34,045 nt of DNA from an uncultured beta proteobacterium (GTDB lineage: Bacteria; Pseudomonadota; Gammaproteobacteria; Burkholderiales; Burkholderiaceae_C). The notes beneath the pieces were generated by a model. That model saw only the letters and a program-made list of their open reading frames with translations, did not search any database and was not told the DNA's origin. This document shows positions 8,205 through 16,262 of the stretch, in pieces. Positions within the stretch are counted from its first letter, which is position 1; every line of letters begins with the position of its first letter. The position numbers and the translations under genes were made by a program. Where the stretch lies: contig CAIKMZ010000001.1 in the NCBI GenBank assembly GCA_903828665.1, positions 1-34,045 on the forward strand, read 5' to 3'.

Positions 8205-10019
8205 ATGGCCATGCGTTCCCACTACTGCGGTCTCGTGACCGAAGCCCTCTTGGGTCAAACTGTCAGCCTGTGCGGCTGGGTCAACCGTCGGCGTGATCAT
8301 GGCGGTGTCATCTTTGTCGATATCCGCGATCGTGAAGGCTATGTGCAGGTGGTGTGCGACCCGGACCGCGCGGCGATGTTCGCGACGGCGGAGGGGCTTC
8401 GCAACGAGTTCTGCATCCAGGTCAAGGGCCTGGTTCGCGCCCGCCCGCCCGGGACCACCAACGACAACCTCAAGAGCGGCAAGGTCGAGGTGCTGTGCCA
8501 CGAGCTGACCGTGCTCAATCCTTCCGTCACACCGCCGTTCCAGCTCGATGACGAAGGCCTGAGCGAGACCACGCGCCTGACGCACCGGGTGCTCGACCTG
8601 CGCCGCCCCTACATGCAGAACAACCTGATGCTGCGCTACCGCGTGACCATGGAGGTGCGCAAGTTCCTCGACGCCCATGGCTTCATCGATATCGAAACGC
8701 CGATGCTCGGCAAGTCGACGCCGGAAGGCGCACGCGACTACCTGGTGCCCAGCCGCGTTCACGCAGGGCATTTCTTTGCATTGCCGCAGAGTCCCCAACT
8801 GTTCAAGCAACTGCTGATGGTCGCCGGTTACGACCGCTACTACCAGATCACCAAGTGCTTCCGCGATGAAGACTTGCGCGCCGACCGCCAGCCCGAGTTC
8901 ACGCAGATCGATATCGAGACCTCGTTCCTGAGCGAACAGGAAATCCGTGACATGTTCCAGAACCTGATCACGACCGTGTTCAAGAGCACGATGAACGTCG
9001 ATCTTGGCGAGTTTCCGGTGATGGCCTACAGCGAAGCCATGCATCGCTACGGCTCCGACAAGCCCGACTTGCGCGTCAAGCTTGAATTCACCGAACTGAC
9101 CGACGTCATGGCGGACGTGGATTTCAAGGTGTTTGCGGCGGCCGCGACCATGGCGGGCGGGCGCGTGGTCGGCCTGCGCGTACCGGGCGGTGCGCGCGAG
9201 AGTGGCGGTCTGAGCCGAGGTGAGATCGATGCCTACGGCGAGTTCGTGAAGATTTACGGCGCCAAAGGTCTGGCCTATATCAAGGTCAACGATCTGGCCA
9301 AGGGCCGCGAGGGTCTGCAAAGCCCGATCGTCAAGAACCTGCACGACAAGGCGCTGGCCGAGGTCCTCAAGCGCACGGGCGCGCAGGACGGTGATCTAAT
9401 CTTTTTCGGTGCCGACAAGGTCAAGATCGTCAACGACGCCATCGGCGCCTTGCGCATCAAGATCGGCCATAGCGAGTTCGGCAAAAAGAATGGCCTGTTT
9501 GAAGCGGGTTGGCGGCCGATGTGGGTGGTCGACTTTCCGATGTTCGAGTACGACGACGAGGCGCAGCGCTACACCGCCACGCACCACCCGTTCACGGCGC
9601 CCAAGGAGGGTCACGAGGACTGGATGGTCACGGCTCCGGAAAAATGCATTTCCCAGGGCTACGACATGGTTCTCAACGGTTGGGAAATGGGTGGCGGCTC
9701 GGTGCGTATCCATCGTGCCGATGTGCAGCAAAAGGTGTTCGATGCCTTGAAGATCACACCGGACGAGGCCCAGGAGAAATTCGGCTTCCTGCTTGACGCC
9801 CTGCAGTACGGTGCCCCGCCCCATGGCGGCCTGGCCTTTGGCCTCGATCGCATCATCACCCTGATGACCGGCGCCGAGTCGATCCGCGATGTGATTGCCT
9901 TCCCGAAGACCCAGCGTGCGCAATGTCTGCTGACCCAGGCGCCTTCCACGGTTGACGAGAAGCAATTGCGTGAACTGCACATCCGCCTGCGCAGCGGCGA
10001 CGTGGTCAAGACGGCTTGA
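8205..10019 (+). CDS. aspS: Aspartyl-tRNA synthetase (probably non-discriminating)
   Basis: A 604-residue class IIb synthetase that charges tRNA-Asp. The N-terminal OB-fold anticodon-binding domain is at residues 1-115. The class II core has motif 2 ([17 protein letters not shown]), and a bacterial GAD insertion domain lies at about 290-420. Motif 3 is near the C-terminus ([16 protein letters not shown]). Within the OB fold, RRRDHGG places a histidine at residue 32, where discriminating enzymes such as E. coli have leucine; His is reported for non-discriminating bacterial AspRS, which also mischarges tRNA-Asn for correction by GatCAB. An intrinsic terminator follows at 10053-10081. Identity is certain; tRNA specificity is predicted. 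Confidence 0.97.
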   Translation: MAMRSHYCGLVTEALLGQTVSLCGWVNRRRDHGGVIFVDIRDREGYVQVVCDPDRAAMFATAEGLRNEFCIQVKGLVRARPPGTTNDNLKSGKVEVLCHELTVLNPSVTPPFQLDDEGLSETTRLTHRVLDLRRPYMQNNLMLRYRVTMEVRKFLDAHGFIDIETPMLGKSTPEGARDYLVPSRVHAGHFFALPQSPQLFKQLLMVAGYDRYYQITKCFRDEDLRADRQPEFTQIDIETSFLSEQEIRDMFQNLITTVFKSTMNVDLGEFPVMAYSEAMHRYGSDKPDLRVKLEFTELTDVMADVDFKVFAAAATMAGGRVVGLRVPGGARESGGLSRGEIDAYGEFVKIYGAKGLAYIKVNDLAKGREGLQSPIVKNLHDKALAEVLKRTGAQDGDLIFFGADKVKIVNDAIGALRIKIGHSEFGKKNGLFEAGWRPMWVVDFPMFEYDDEAQRYTATHHPFTAPKEGHEDWMVTAPEKCISQGYDMVLNGWEMGGGSVRIHRADVQQKVFDALKITPDEAQEKFGFLLDALQYGAPPHGGLAFGLDRIITLMTGAESIRDVIAFPKTQRAQCLLTQAPSTVDEKQLRELHIRLRSGDVVKTA

Positions 10020-10052
10020 TCAACTGCCGGCCTGACGCTTCAGGCAGAATGA

Positions 10053-10081
10053 AAGGACGCTCCAACAGCGTCCTTTTTTTT
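10053..10081 (+). terminator. Rho-independent terminator of aspS
   Basis: A perfect nine-base-pair stem, AAGGACGCT (10053-10061) with AGCGTCCTT (10067-10075), has a five-base CCAAC loop and runs into a T tract that ends at 10081. The ATG of nudB follows immediately at 10082, so the terminator occupies the place where the nudB ribosome-binding site would normally be. Confidence 0.9.
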
Positions 10082-10561
10082 ATGACCCCAATTTTCAAGA
10101 TTCCGCAATCGGTCCTGGTCGTGATCTTCACGCCCGACCTGGACGTGCTGCTGATCAAACGAGCCGATGCCGCGGATTTCTGGCAATCCGTCACAGGCGC
10201 CAAGGACACCCTGGCAGAGTCGTTTGCGCAAACGGCTGCGCGCGAGGTACAGGAGGAAACCGGGATCGACTGCGGCCCCGGCACCGCATTGGCTGCGGGC
10301 CTGCTCGACTGGCAACTGGAAAACGTCTACGAGATCTATCCAGCCTGGCGGCATCGCTACGCGCCGGAGGTGCGGCACAACACCGAGCACCTGTTCGGGC
10401 TGCAGGTGCCGGCCGGGACCGCCGTGCGGCTGAGTCCGCGCGAGCATACGGCCTACCAGTGGCTGTCATACCAGCAGGCGGCGCAGGCGTGCTATTCACC
10501 CTCCAACGCCGAGGCCTGTCTGCTGTTGCCCCGAATGCTTGCATCAAGGGGGTTGCCATGA
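10082..10561 (+). CDS. nudB: Dihydroneopterin triphosphate diphosphatase NudB (Nudix hydrolase)
   Basis: A 159-residue Nudix enzyme predicted to remove pyrophosphate from dihydroneopterin triphosphate, the second step of folate synthesis. The start at 10082 (MTPIFKIPQSVLVVIF) aligns with the E. coli NudB N-terminus. The conserved DFWQSVTG is at residues 32-39. The Nudix box runs from G39 to I62 with REVQEE at 54-59; one extra residue lies between G39 and E46 compared with the canonical spacing, as I recall for other betaproteobacterial NudB. WRHRYAPEVRHNTEHLFGL is also NudB-like. No Shine-Dalgarno site precedes the ATG because the aspS terminator abuts it. The stop overlaps the next start (ATGA). 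The first step, FolE, is encoded 2 kb downstream. Confidence 0.92.
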   Translation: MTPIFKIPQSVLVVIFTPDLDVLLIKRADAADFWQSVTGAKDTLAESFAQTAAREVQEETGIDCGPGTALAAGLLDWQLENVYEIYPAWRHRYAPEVRHNTEHLFGLQVPAGTAVRLSPREHTAYQWLSYQQAAQACYSPSNAEACLLLPRMLASRGLP

Positions 10562-11316
10562 ACACCGTTCGTGTCGCGACGTACAACATCCACAAGGGCG
10601 TGCAGGGCGTCGGGCCGCAGCGCCGGCTTGAAATCCACAACCTCGGCCATGCCGTGGAGCAGATGGACGCCGACATCGTGTGTCTGCAGGAAGTGCGCAA
10701 GGTGCACCGGCGCGAGGAGCGGCATTTCCCGCATTGGCCCGATTTGCCGCAGGCGGAATTCCTTGCGCCCGAGGGCTACGAAGTGGTCTACCGAACCAAC
10801 GCCTTCACCCGCCACGGCGAGCATGGCAACGCGCTGTTGTCACGCTGGCCGGTACTGTCGCACCAGCATGAGGATATTTCCGATCACCGTCTTGAGCAAC
10901 GCGGCCTGCTGCACGTCGAACTGCTGGTGCACGACCGGGTCGTGCACGTGCTGGTAGTGCACCTGGGCCTGATTCGTGGCAGCCGCGCGCGCCAGGTGGC
11001 GCAGTTGCAGCGCTTCATCGAGCGCGAAATACCGGCCGACGCACCGCTGCTGATGGCAGGCGACTTCAATGATTGGGGTGCGAAAACCGAACGGACCCTG
11101 AGCGCTACGCAATTGAAAACCTTCAAGGGTCCTCGCCAGGCCACCTTTCCGGCGCGCTTGCCGATGGTGCAGTTGGACTACGTTTTTGCCAGAGGGCTGA
11201 CTCCGACGGCGGTTCATGTGCCGCACGGGCGCATCTGGTGGCGCATGTCGGACCATCTGCCGATGATTGCCGAGTTTGAAATGCCGGCTGCCAAAGCCGC
11301 GCCGAGACGACGCTAG
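10558..11316 (+). CDS. Endonuclease/exonuclease/phosphatase (EEP) family protein
   Basis: A 252-residue EEP-fold metal-dependent hydrolase. Signature motifs are the N-terminal VATYNIHKG, DADIVCLQEVRKVH with the metal-binding glutamate, LLMAGDFNDWG with the catalytic Asp/Asn pair, and the C-terminal SDHLPMIAEF with the catalytic histidine. No signal peptide is visible, so it is probably cytoplasmic or peripheral. The start at 10558 overlaps the nudB stop by four bases; an in-frame start further upstream would lie inside nudB. The gene is followed closely by a cardiolipin synthase gene, an arrangement common in Burkholderiales that suggests a role on phospholipid or phosphodiester substrates. 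The exact substrate cannot be read from sequence. Confidence 0.9.
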   Translation: MNTVRVATYNIHKGVQGVGPQRRLEIHNLGHAVEQMDADIVCLQEVRKVHRREERHFPHWPDLPQAEFLAPEGYEVVYRTNAFTRHGEHGNALLSRWPVLSHQHEDISDHRLEQRGLLHVELLVHDRVVHVLVVHLGLIRGSRARQVAQLQRFIEREIPADAPLLMAGDFNDWGAKTERTLSATQLKTFKGPRQATFPARLPMVQLDYVFARGLTPTAVHVPHGRIWWRMSDHLPMIAEFEMPAAKAAPRRR

Positions 11317-11340
11317 CGCGGCGCCGCCAGGACCCACACC

Positions 11341-12579
11341 TTGAAATCCGTGCTGCCACTCGCAACCGGCCATCAGGTCCAGTTGCTGCAGGGCGGGCAG
11401 GCGTTCTTCCCGGCGCTGATCGAGGCGATCGACTGCGCCACCCATGAAATCCGCCTGGAGACCTACATCTTCAATGTCGTTGCCGCGGGGGCCCAGGTCG
11501 CAGCGGCGCTGGAGCGCGCGGCCCGGCGCGGGGTCTCGGTGTACCTCGTGATGGACGGTGTCGGCACGCCGTCGTTGCCGCCGGAGTGGGTCGGACGCTT
11601 CGACCGTGCTCGCGTCGAGTGGCGCATCTTCCGGCCTCTGGGGCGGCTCGGGGTCCTGATTCCCAGTCGCTGGCGGCGGCTGCACCGCAAGCTGTGCGTG
11701 GTGGATGGCAGGGTGGCATTCTGTGGCGGCCTCAACGTGCTCGACGATTTGTATGACCCGAACCACGGCGAACTGGAAGCGCCCCGGTTTGATTTTGCGG
11801 TGCGCGTGACCGGACCGATGGTGCAGGCCATGCATGAGGCGACCGCGCAATTCTGGTGGCGCTTTCAGGCGGCCAGCACCGCGCGCCAAAGCGACTTTCC
11901 GGCAGCCTGGCGCGCGCTGCAGGAGGCGGTGACGCTGGCGCTGCAAGCCCGCATCGACGTCGATGCCACCGTGACGGCGACGGTGGCTCACGGCATTGAT
12001 CACGCGGTGAAGGCCGCACTGGTGCTGCGCGACAACGTGCACAACCGCACGCGGATCGAGCGCAGTTACCGCCAGGCGATCGGCTCGGCGAGCGACGAGA
12101 TCATCATCGCCAATGCCTACTTTTTCCCCGGACGCAAGTTGCGCAAGGGGTTGATTCACGCGGCGCAGCGCGGCGTGCGGGTGCGCCTGCTGCTGCAGGG
12201 GCGCTATGAATACTTCCTGCAATACCACGCGACGCGGCCGGTTTATGGCGCTTTGCTGGAGGCAGGAGTCGAGATTTATGAATACACGCTGAGCTTTCAC
12301 CATGCCAAGGTGGCGGTGATCGACGCGCACTGGGCCACCGTCGGCTCGTCCAACCTTGATCCCCTGAGCCTCTTGCTGGCGCGCGAGGCCAATGTGGTGG
12401 TGGACGATGCGGTCTTTGCCCGCGACCTGCGCGCGCGGCTGGAGCAGGCCATGACCGAGGGCAGCGTGCGGGTCGATGCCGCGGTCTATGCCCATCGCGG
12501 TTGGCGCCAGCGTTTTCTCGATCGCCTGGCCCTTGCCCTGACGCGAATCCTGCTCTTCCTGAATGGAACGCGCTACTGA
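11341..12579 (+). CDS. clsB: Cardiolipin synthase B (phospholipase D superfamily)
   Basis: A 412-residue phospholipase D-type enzyme with two HKD motifs: H115-K117-D122 (HRKLCVVD) and H321-K323-D328 (HAKVAVID). Each is followed by the expected Gly/Ser-Asn segment (GGLNV and GSSNLD). The overall pattern, including RLETYIFN near the N-terminus and no N-terminal membrane helices, fits the ClsB group, which makes cardiolipin from phospholipid donors at the inner membrane. A hydrophobic C-terminal stretch (LALALTRILLFL) may aid membrane contact. The start is taken as TTG 11341 because an early start is needed to include the conserved N-terminus; the choice is uncertain by a few codons. It sits 24 bases after the EEP gene. 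Confidence 0.92.
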   Translation: MKSVLPLATGHQVQLLQGGQAFFPALIEAIDCATHEIRLETYIFNVVAAGAQVAAALERAARRGVSVYLVMDGVGTPSLPPEWVGRFDRARVEWRIFRPLGRLGVLIPSRWRRLHRKLCVVDGRVAFCGGLNVLDDLYDPNHGELEAPRFDFAVRVTGPMVQAMHEATAQFWWRFQAASTARQSDFPAAWRALQEAVTLALQARIDVDATVTATVAHGIDHAVKAALVLRDNVHNRTRIERSYRQAIGSASDEIIIANAYFFPGRKLRKGLIHAAQRGVRVRLLLQGRYEYFLQYHATRPVYGALLEAGVEIYEYTLSFHHAKVAVIDAHWATVGSSNLDPLSLLLAREANVVVDDAVFARDLRARLEQAMTEGSVRVDAAVYAHRGWRQRFLDRLALALTRILLFLNGTRY

Positions 12580-12657
12580 TTTGGTAGCTGCCGGCCCATG
12601 TTTTGCCGATGCTATTGGGAAAAAACCCTACAATAGGAAGGCTGCTAACATCGTTCC

Positions 12658-13383
12658 ATGTTAATGAAAAGTCAAAGCACCATGAAACCAGTCGACACCG
12701 ATGAAGGCACCCCGGTGTCCGTCAAGATCCGGGAACGCCTGGTGGCAGCACGCAAGCGTTTCAATGCCAACGACAATATCGCCGACTTCATTGAACCGGG
12801 TGAGCTCGAGCGCCTGCTCGACGAAGTGGAAGAGAAGATGCATGGCGTGCTCAGCAGCATGGTCATCGACATCGACCACGATCACAATTCCGACAAGACC
12901 GCGCGCCGGGTCGCCAAGATGTACCTCAACGAGGTGTTCCGCGGCCGCTATGTCAGCGCGCCGACGATCACGGAGTTTCCCAATGCCGAGCACCTCAATG
13001 AGCTGATGATTGTTGGACCGATCACGGTGCGCAGTGCCTGCAGCCATCACCTGTGTCCGGTCATCGGCCAGGTCTGGATCGGCGTCTTGCCCAACGAGCA
13101 TACGAACGTGATCGGCTTGTCCAAGTATGCCCGCCTGGCCGAATGGGTCATGGGGCGGCCGCAGATCCAGGAGGAGGCCGTGGTGCAACTGGCCGATCTG
13201 ATCCAGCAGAAAACCCAGCCCGACGGCCTGGCGATCGTCATGGAGGCGACCCACTTCTGCATGGGCTGGCGCGGCGTCAAGGACATGGACAGCAAAATGA
13301 TCAATTCGGTGATGCGCGGCAGTTTCCTCAAGGACTCCAATCTGCGCCGTGAATTTCTTTCGCTGATTCCGAAGAAAGGTTGA
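12658..13383 (+). CDS. folE: GTP cyclohydrolase I (type IA)
   Basis: A 241-residue enzyme converting GTP to 7,8-dihydroneopterin triphosphate, the first step of folate synthesis. Zinc ligands are C128 and H131 (SACSHHLCPVIG) and C201 (THFCMGWRGV); other hallmarks are GLSKYARLAEW, QEEAVVQLADLI and the C-terminal MRGSFLKDSNLRREFLSLI. The protein is slightly longer than E. coli FolE at the N-terminus; ATGs at 12658, 12664 and 12682 are all possible starts. A TACAAT at 12629-12634 is a plausible -10 element in the 78-base gap after clsB. The next gene, a BLUF photoreceptor, begins two bases after the stop, so the two are almost certainly cotranscribed. Confidence 0.97.
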   Translation: MLMKSQSTMKPVDTDEGTPVSVKIRERLVAARKRFNANDNIADFIEPGELERLLDEVEEKMHGVLSSMVIDIDHDHNSDKTARRVAKMYLNEVFRGRYVSAPTITEFPNAEHLNELMIVGPITVRSACSHHLCPVIGQVWIGVLPNEHTNVIGLSKYARLAEWVMGRPQIQEEAVVQLADLIQQKTQPDGLAIVMEATHFCMGWRGVKDMDSKMINSVMRGSFLKDSNLRREFLSLIPKKG

Positions 13384-13385
13384 TC

Positions 13386-13808
13386 ATGCTGGTACGTCTC
13401 CTTTATGCCAGCCGCGCCGTCGACACTAGCAGCGATGCTATCGAGGCGATCCTGACGCAGTCACGCCGGCACAACCCGGAGTGCGGCATCACCGGCATTC
13501 TCTGTTACGGTGGCGGCATCTTTCTGCAGGCCATCGAGGGCGGGCGCATGGCGGTGAGCGAACTCTATGGTCACATTCAACGCGACCCCCGGCACAAGGA
13601 TCTGGTGCTGCTGCACTATGAGGAAATCGCCGAACGCCGTTTCGGCGGCTGGACCATGGGGCAGGTCAACATGTCCAAGGTCAACGCGTCCATCCTGCTC
13701 AAGTACGCGGAAAAGCCGGAACTCGATCCGTACGCGGTGTCAGGCCGCGTTTCGCTCGCGCTGCTCGAGGAGTTGATGGCAACGGCCTGCATCATGGGCC
13801 GCGCCTGA
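13386..13808 (+). CDS. BLUF-domain blue-light sensor protein
   Basis: A 140-residue protein made of a BLUF domain (about 1-95) and a short helical C-terminal extension, with no attached output domain. The flavin-site residues are all present: Y7 (LLYASRA), N30, Q48 (FLQAIEG), W89 and M91 (GGWTMG). The HIQRDPRHKD segment is also typical. Such 'short' BLUF proteins bind FAD and signal through protein-protein contacts, as PixD and BlrB do. The start ATG 13386 lies two bases after the folE stop; an in-frame TTG at 13380 would give an overlap. The partner is unknown; the tight link to folE suggests co-expression but not a shown function. Confidence 0.93.
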   Translation: MLVRLLYASRAVDTSSDAIEAILTQSRRHNPECGITGILCYGGGIFLQAIEGGRMAVSELYGHIQRDPRHKDLVLLHYEEIAERRFGGWTMGQVNMSKVNASILLKYAEKPELDPYAVSGRVSLALLEELMATACIMGRA

Positions 13809-13844
13809 GCGCGTCCTGAAGCCAGCTGCAGCCGCAGCGACGGC

Positions 13845-14186
13845 TCACTTTGCGGCGGCGCTGGCGCCGGCCTCGACCCCGGTCGGCGGTCTTGCCCTCT
13901 TGCCTGACGGTGCGCCAGCGCCACCAAGGCAGGCTGCGTCGCCCACCGTCAGTCCCTGCGCCGAAAACCGTGCTGCGCTGCGCGGGCCGATCCCTTTGAC
14001 GCGGGCCATGAAGTCAGCCCAGTCCGTGAAGTCGCCCTTTTGGCGCTCCTCGAGAATCTGGTCTGAAAGGGCCGGGCCGATGCCCTTGATGCTGTCGAGT
14101 TCTGCGGCGCCGGCACGGTTGACGTCGGTCGCGCCACAGGCCAGCGCATGCAGCATGGCGACAAGCGCCAGGATTTTCTTTGACAT
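13845..14186 (-). CDS. ComEA-like exported helix-hairpin-helix DNA-binding protein
   Basis: A 113-residue protein with an N-terminal signal peptide (SKKILALVAMLHALACGA) and one helix-hairpin-helix region. LDSIKGIGPALSDQILEERQKG and FMARVKGIGPRSAARF supply the two GIGP hairpins of the ComEA/topoisomerase type that contact the DNA backbone. Family members bind DNA in the periplasm, often in natural transformation, though many short versions have no tested role. A strong GGGGAGG ribosome-binding site lies eight bases upstream of the ATG at 14186, which fixes the start. After the second hairpin comes a low-complexity Ala/Gly/Pro/Arg tail of about 35 residues. The gene converges on the BLUF gene and follows hldD on the same strand. 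Confidence 0.88.
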   Translation of the reverse strand: MSKKILALVAMLHALACGATDVNRAGAAELDSIKGIGPALSDQILEERQKGDFTDWADFMARVKGIGPRSAARFSAQGLTVGDAACLGGAGAPSGKRARPPTGVEAGASAAAK

Positions 14187-14235
14187 GGAACACCTCCCCA
14201 AGCGTTGTTCTCACATCACAGGAAGACCGGCGACG

Positions 14236-14278
14236 GGCATCGATTGCGATGCCGCACTACAACGCCACGCCAGTGGCG
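14236..14278 (-). terminator. Tandem hairpins between hldD and the comEA-like gene
   Basis: Two perfect hairpins lie in the 114-base gap downstream of hldD: CGCCAC/GTGGCG with loop GCCA (14263-14278) and GGCATCG/CGATGCC with loop ATTG (14236-14253). Neither is followed by a long T tract on the - strand, so they may slow or stabilise transcripts rather than act as classical terminators. Confidence 0.45.
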
Positions 14279-14300
14279 CGCGTTGACCGGGAATGTGCTT

Positions 14301-15320
14301 TCAGGCCTGGTCGGCCAGCCACTGCGCGTAGGCCGAGACGCCGGTCTGCACGTCGCTGAAGACGTGGTCGCAACCGGTCGCGCGCAGGGCGCTCAGGTCG
14401 GCTTGCGTGTAGCACTGGTACTTGCCGCGCAGGGCGTCGGGAAACGGCACGTATTCGATCAGCCCTGTTGACACCATGGCATCGAGCGGCAGTGCAGGCT
14501 GGCCCTGCTGGCCGCGCATCGCATTGACCAGTGAACTGGCGACGTCATTGAAGGGCTGGGAGCGGCCCGTTCCCAGGTTGAAGATGCCGGAGACTTCCGG
14601 GTGGTCGAAGAACCAGAGGTTGACGGCGACCACGTCGTCGATGAAGACGAAATCGCGCATCTGCGCGCCCGGACCGTAGCCGCCGTAGTCGCCGAACAGC
14701 TTGACCTTGCCCTCGGCGGCGAACTGGTTGAACTGGTGGAAGGCAACGCTGGCCATGCGGCCCTTGTGCTGTTCGCGCGGCCCGTATACGTTGAAGTAGC
14801 GAAAGCCCACAATCTGGCCCGCTTTGCCCGGCAGCACGCGCCCGAAATCGGTTCCGCATTCCCGGCGCATGCGCTGGTCGAACAGCAGCTTGGAATAGCC
14901 GTAGACGTTGAGCGGTCGCTCGAAGGCCGGCTCCTCGCGGAAGGTGTCGGAGCCGCCGTAGGTGGCGGCGCTCGATGCATACAGCAGGCGCGTGCCGTGC
15001 TGACGGCAAGCCTGGAACAACTTGACAGACGTGCTGTAGTTGTTGTCCATCATGTACTTGCCGTCGCTCTCCATGGTGTCGCTGCACGCGCCTTCATGAA
15101 ACACGGCCTCGATCCGGCCGAAGGCGCCGCGTGTGAACAGGTCGTAGAAGCCATCGGCATCGACGTAGTCCGCGATGCGCAGGTCGGCGAGATTGCGGAA
15201 CTTGTCACCCTGGGTCAAATCGTCAACAGCGATGATGTCATCGATGCCGCGCGTATTGAGCCCTTTGACGAGGTTGCTGCCGATAAAGCCGGCGGCGCCG
15301 GTGACGACGATGCGGGTCAT
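14301..15320 (-). CDS. hldD: ADP-L-glycero-D-manno-heptose 6-epimerase
   Basis: A 339-residue extended short-chain dehydrogenase/reductase that epimerises ADP-D-glycero-D-manno-heptose at C6, the last step in making the heptose donor for the LPS inner core. The nucleotide-binding GxxGxxG is [10 protein letters not shown] at residues 7-16. The catalytic YxxxK is Y140 to K144 (YGYSK). [10 protein letters not shown] and [13 protein letters not shown] are characteristic of HldD. The ATG overlaps the stop of the heptose kinase gene (ATGA), so the two heptose enzymes are translationally coupled. Length is slightly above the E. coli protein. Two hairpins follow the gene. Confidence 0.96.
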   Translation of the reverse strand: MTRIVVTGAAGFIGSNLVKGLNTRGIDDIIAVDDLTQGDKFRNLADLRIADYVDADGFYDLFTRGAFGRIEAVFHEGACSDTMESDGKYMMDNNYSTSVKLFQACRQHGTRLLYASSAATYGGSDTFREEPAFERPLNVYGYSKLLFDQRMRRECGTDFGRVLPGKAGQIVGFRYFNVYGPREQHKGRMASVAFHQFNQFAAEGKVKLFGDYGGYGPGAQMRDFVFIDDVVAVNLWFFDHPEVSGIFNLGTGRSQPFNDVASSLVNAMRGQQGQPALPLDAMVSTGLIEYVPFPDALRGKYQCYTQADLSALRATGCDHVFSDVQTGVSAYAQWLADQA

Positions 15321-16246
15321 GCGAACAACTCCTCATAGGAAACGGTGGCCGTGCCGAACTTGCCGACGACCAGGCCGCCGGCCCGGTTCGCCAGCGGCAG
15401 CGCTTCGCGCAGCTTCATGCCGGCGGCCACCAATGCGGCCATGGTGGCAATCACGGTGTCGCCGGCGCCGGTGACGTCGAACACCTCACGCGCCTGGGCG
15501 CTGACGTGCAGTTGGCCCTGGTCGTCAAACAGCGTCATGCCTTCCTCGCTGCGGGTCAGCAGCACGGCGTCGAGGCCGAGTTGCAGGCGCAGGTTGTGGC
15601 ATTTGGTTTGCAGGTCGGACTCGTCCTGCCAAGCGCCGATGACCTGCTGCAGTTCCACGCGATTGGGCGTGATGACTGTCGCATTGCGGTAGCGCGAGTA
15701 GTCGGCGCCCTTGGGGTCGATCAGGATCGGCTTGCCGGCGCTGCGCGCGCGCGCGATCATGTCGCTGACATGGGCCAGGCCGCCCTTGCCGTAGTCCGAA
15801 AACAAAACGGAGTCGTGCTGCGGCAGCAGTTCGGCGAACACAGCGCTCTGCGAGGCGAGGATCTCGGTCTTCGGTGTGTTCTCGAAGTCGAGCCGCAGCA
15901 ACTGCTGCTGGCGTCCGATCACGCGCAGCTTGACGGTGGTCTTCAAGTCCGGGTCGCGCCCGAAGTGCGTGCGGATGCCCGTGCCCAGCACCAGTGCTTC
16001 GAGCTTGTGACTGGCTTCGTCCTGGCCTACAACGGTCAGCAAGGACGATTGCGCGCCGAGCGTCACCACGTTGTAGGCCACGTTGGCGGCACCGCCGTTG
16101 CGCTCTTCCTCGCGCGTGATGCGCACGATGGGCACCGGCGCCTCGGGCGAGATGCGGTCGACCGCGCCATACCAGTAGCGGTCCAGCATGACGTCGCCGA
16201 CAACGAGGACGCGGGCTTTGGCCAGGGTTTCTTTGGAGATGCTCAT
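15317..16246 (-). CDS. hldE: D-glycero-beta-D-manno-heptose-7-phosphate kinase (HldE N-terminal type)
   Basis: A 309-residue PfkB-family kinase that adds the C1 phosphate to heptose-7-phosphate in LPS core synthesis. The conserved [23 protein letters not shown] and GGAANVAYN are near the N-terminus. The PfkB signature DVTGAGD places the catalytic aspartate at D263. Only the kinase domain is present; the cytidylyl/adenylyltransferase domain that is fused in E. coli HldE is missing, as is normal in Betaproteobacteria, where it is a separate gene (rfaE2/hldC), not seen here. The ATG at 16246 ([18 protein letters not shown]) is chosen; upstream in-frame sequence lies inside lapB. It overlaps hldD by four bases. 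Confidence 0.95.
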   Translation of the reverse strand: MSISKETLAKARVLVVGDVMLDRYWYGAVDRISPEAPVPIVRITREEERNGGAANVAYNVVTLGAQSSLLTVVGQDEASHKLEALVLGTGIRTHFGRDPDLKTTVKLRVIGRQQQLLRLDFENTPKTEILASQSAVFAELLPQHDSVLFSDYGKGGLAHVSDMIARARSAGKPILIDPKGADYSRYRNATVITPNRVELQQVIGAWQDESDLQTKCHNLRLQLGLDAVLLTRSEEGMTLFDDQGQLHVSAQAREVFDVTGAGDTVIATMAALVAAGMKLREALPLANRAGGLVVGKFGTATVSYEELFA

Positions 16247-16262
16247 GGTGTGCTTGCGGCGC

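Noticed and set aside
8160..9344. A 394-codon open frame on the - strand opposite aspS
   Set aside because: AspS is unmistakable on the + strand, and the antisense product has no recognisable motif.
10016..10081. N-terminal extension of nudB through the aspS terminator
   Set aside because: The extra residues do not match NudB proteins, and the codons would encode the terminator stem and T tract.
10840..12495. A 551-codon open frame on the - strand
   Set aside because: Antisense to the EEP and cardiolipin synthase genes, whose catalytic motifs are intact.
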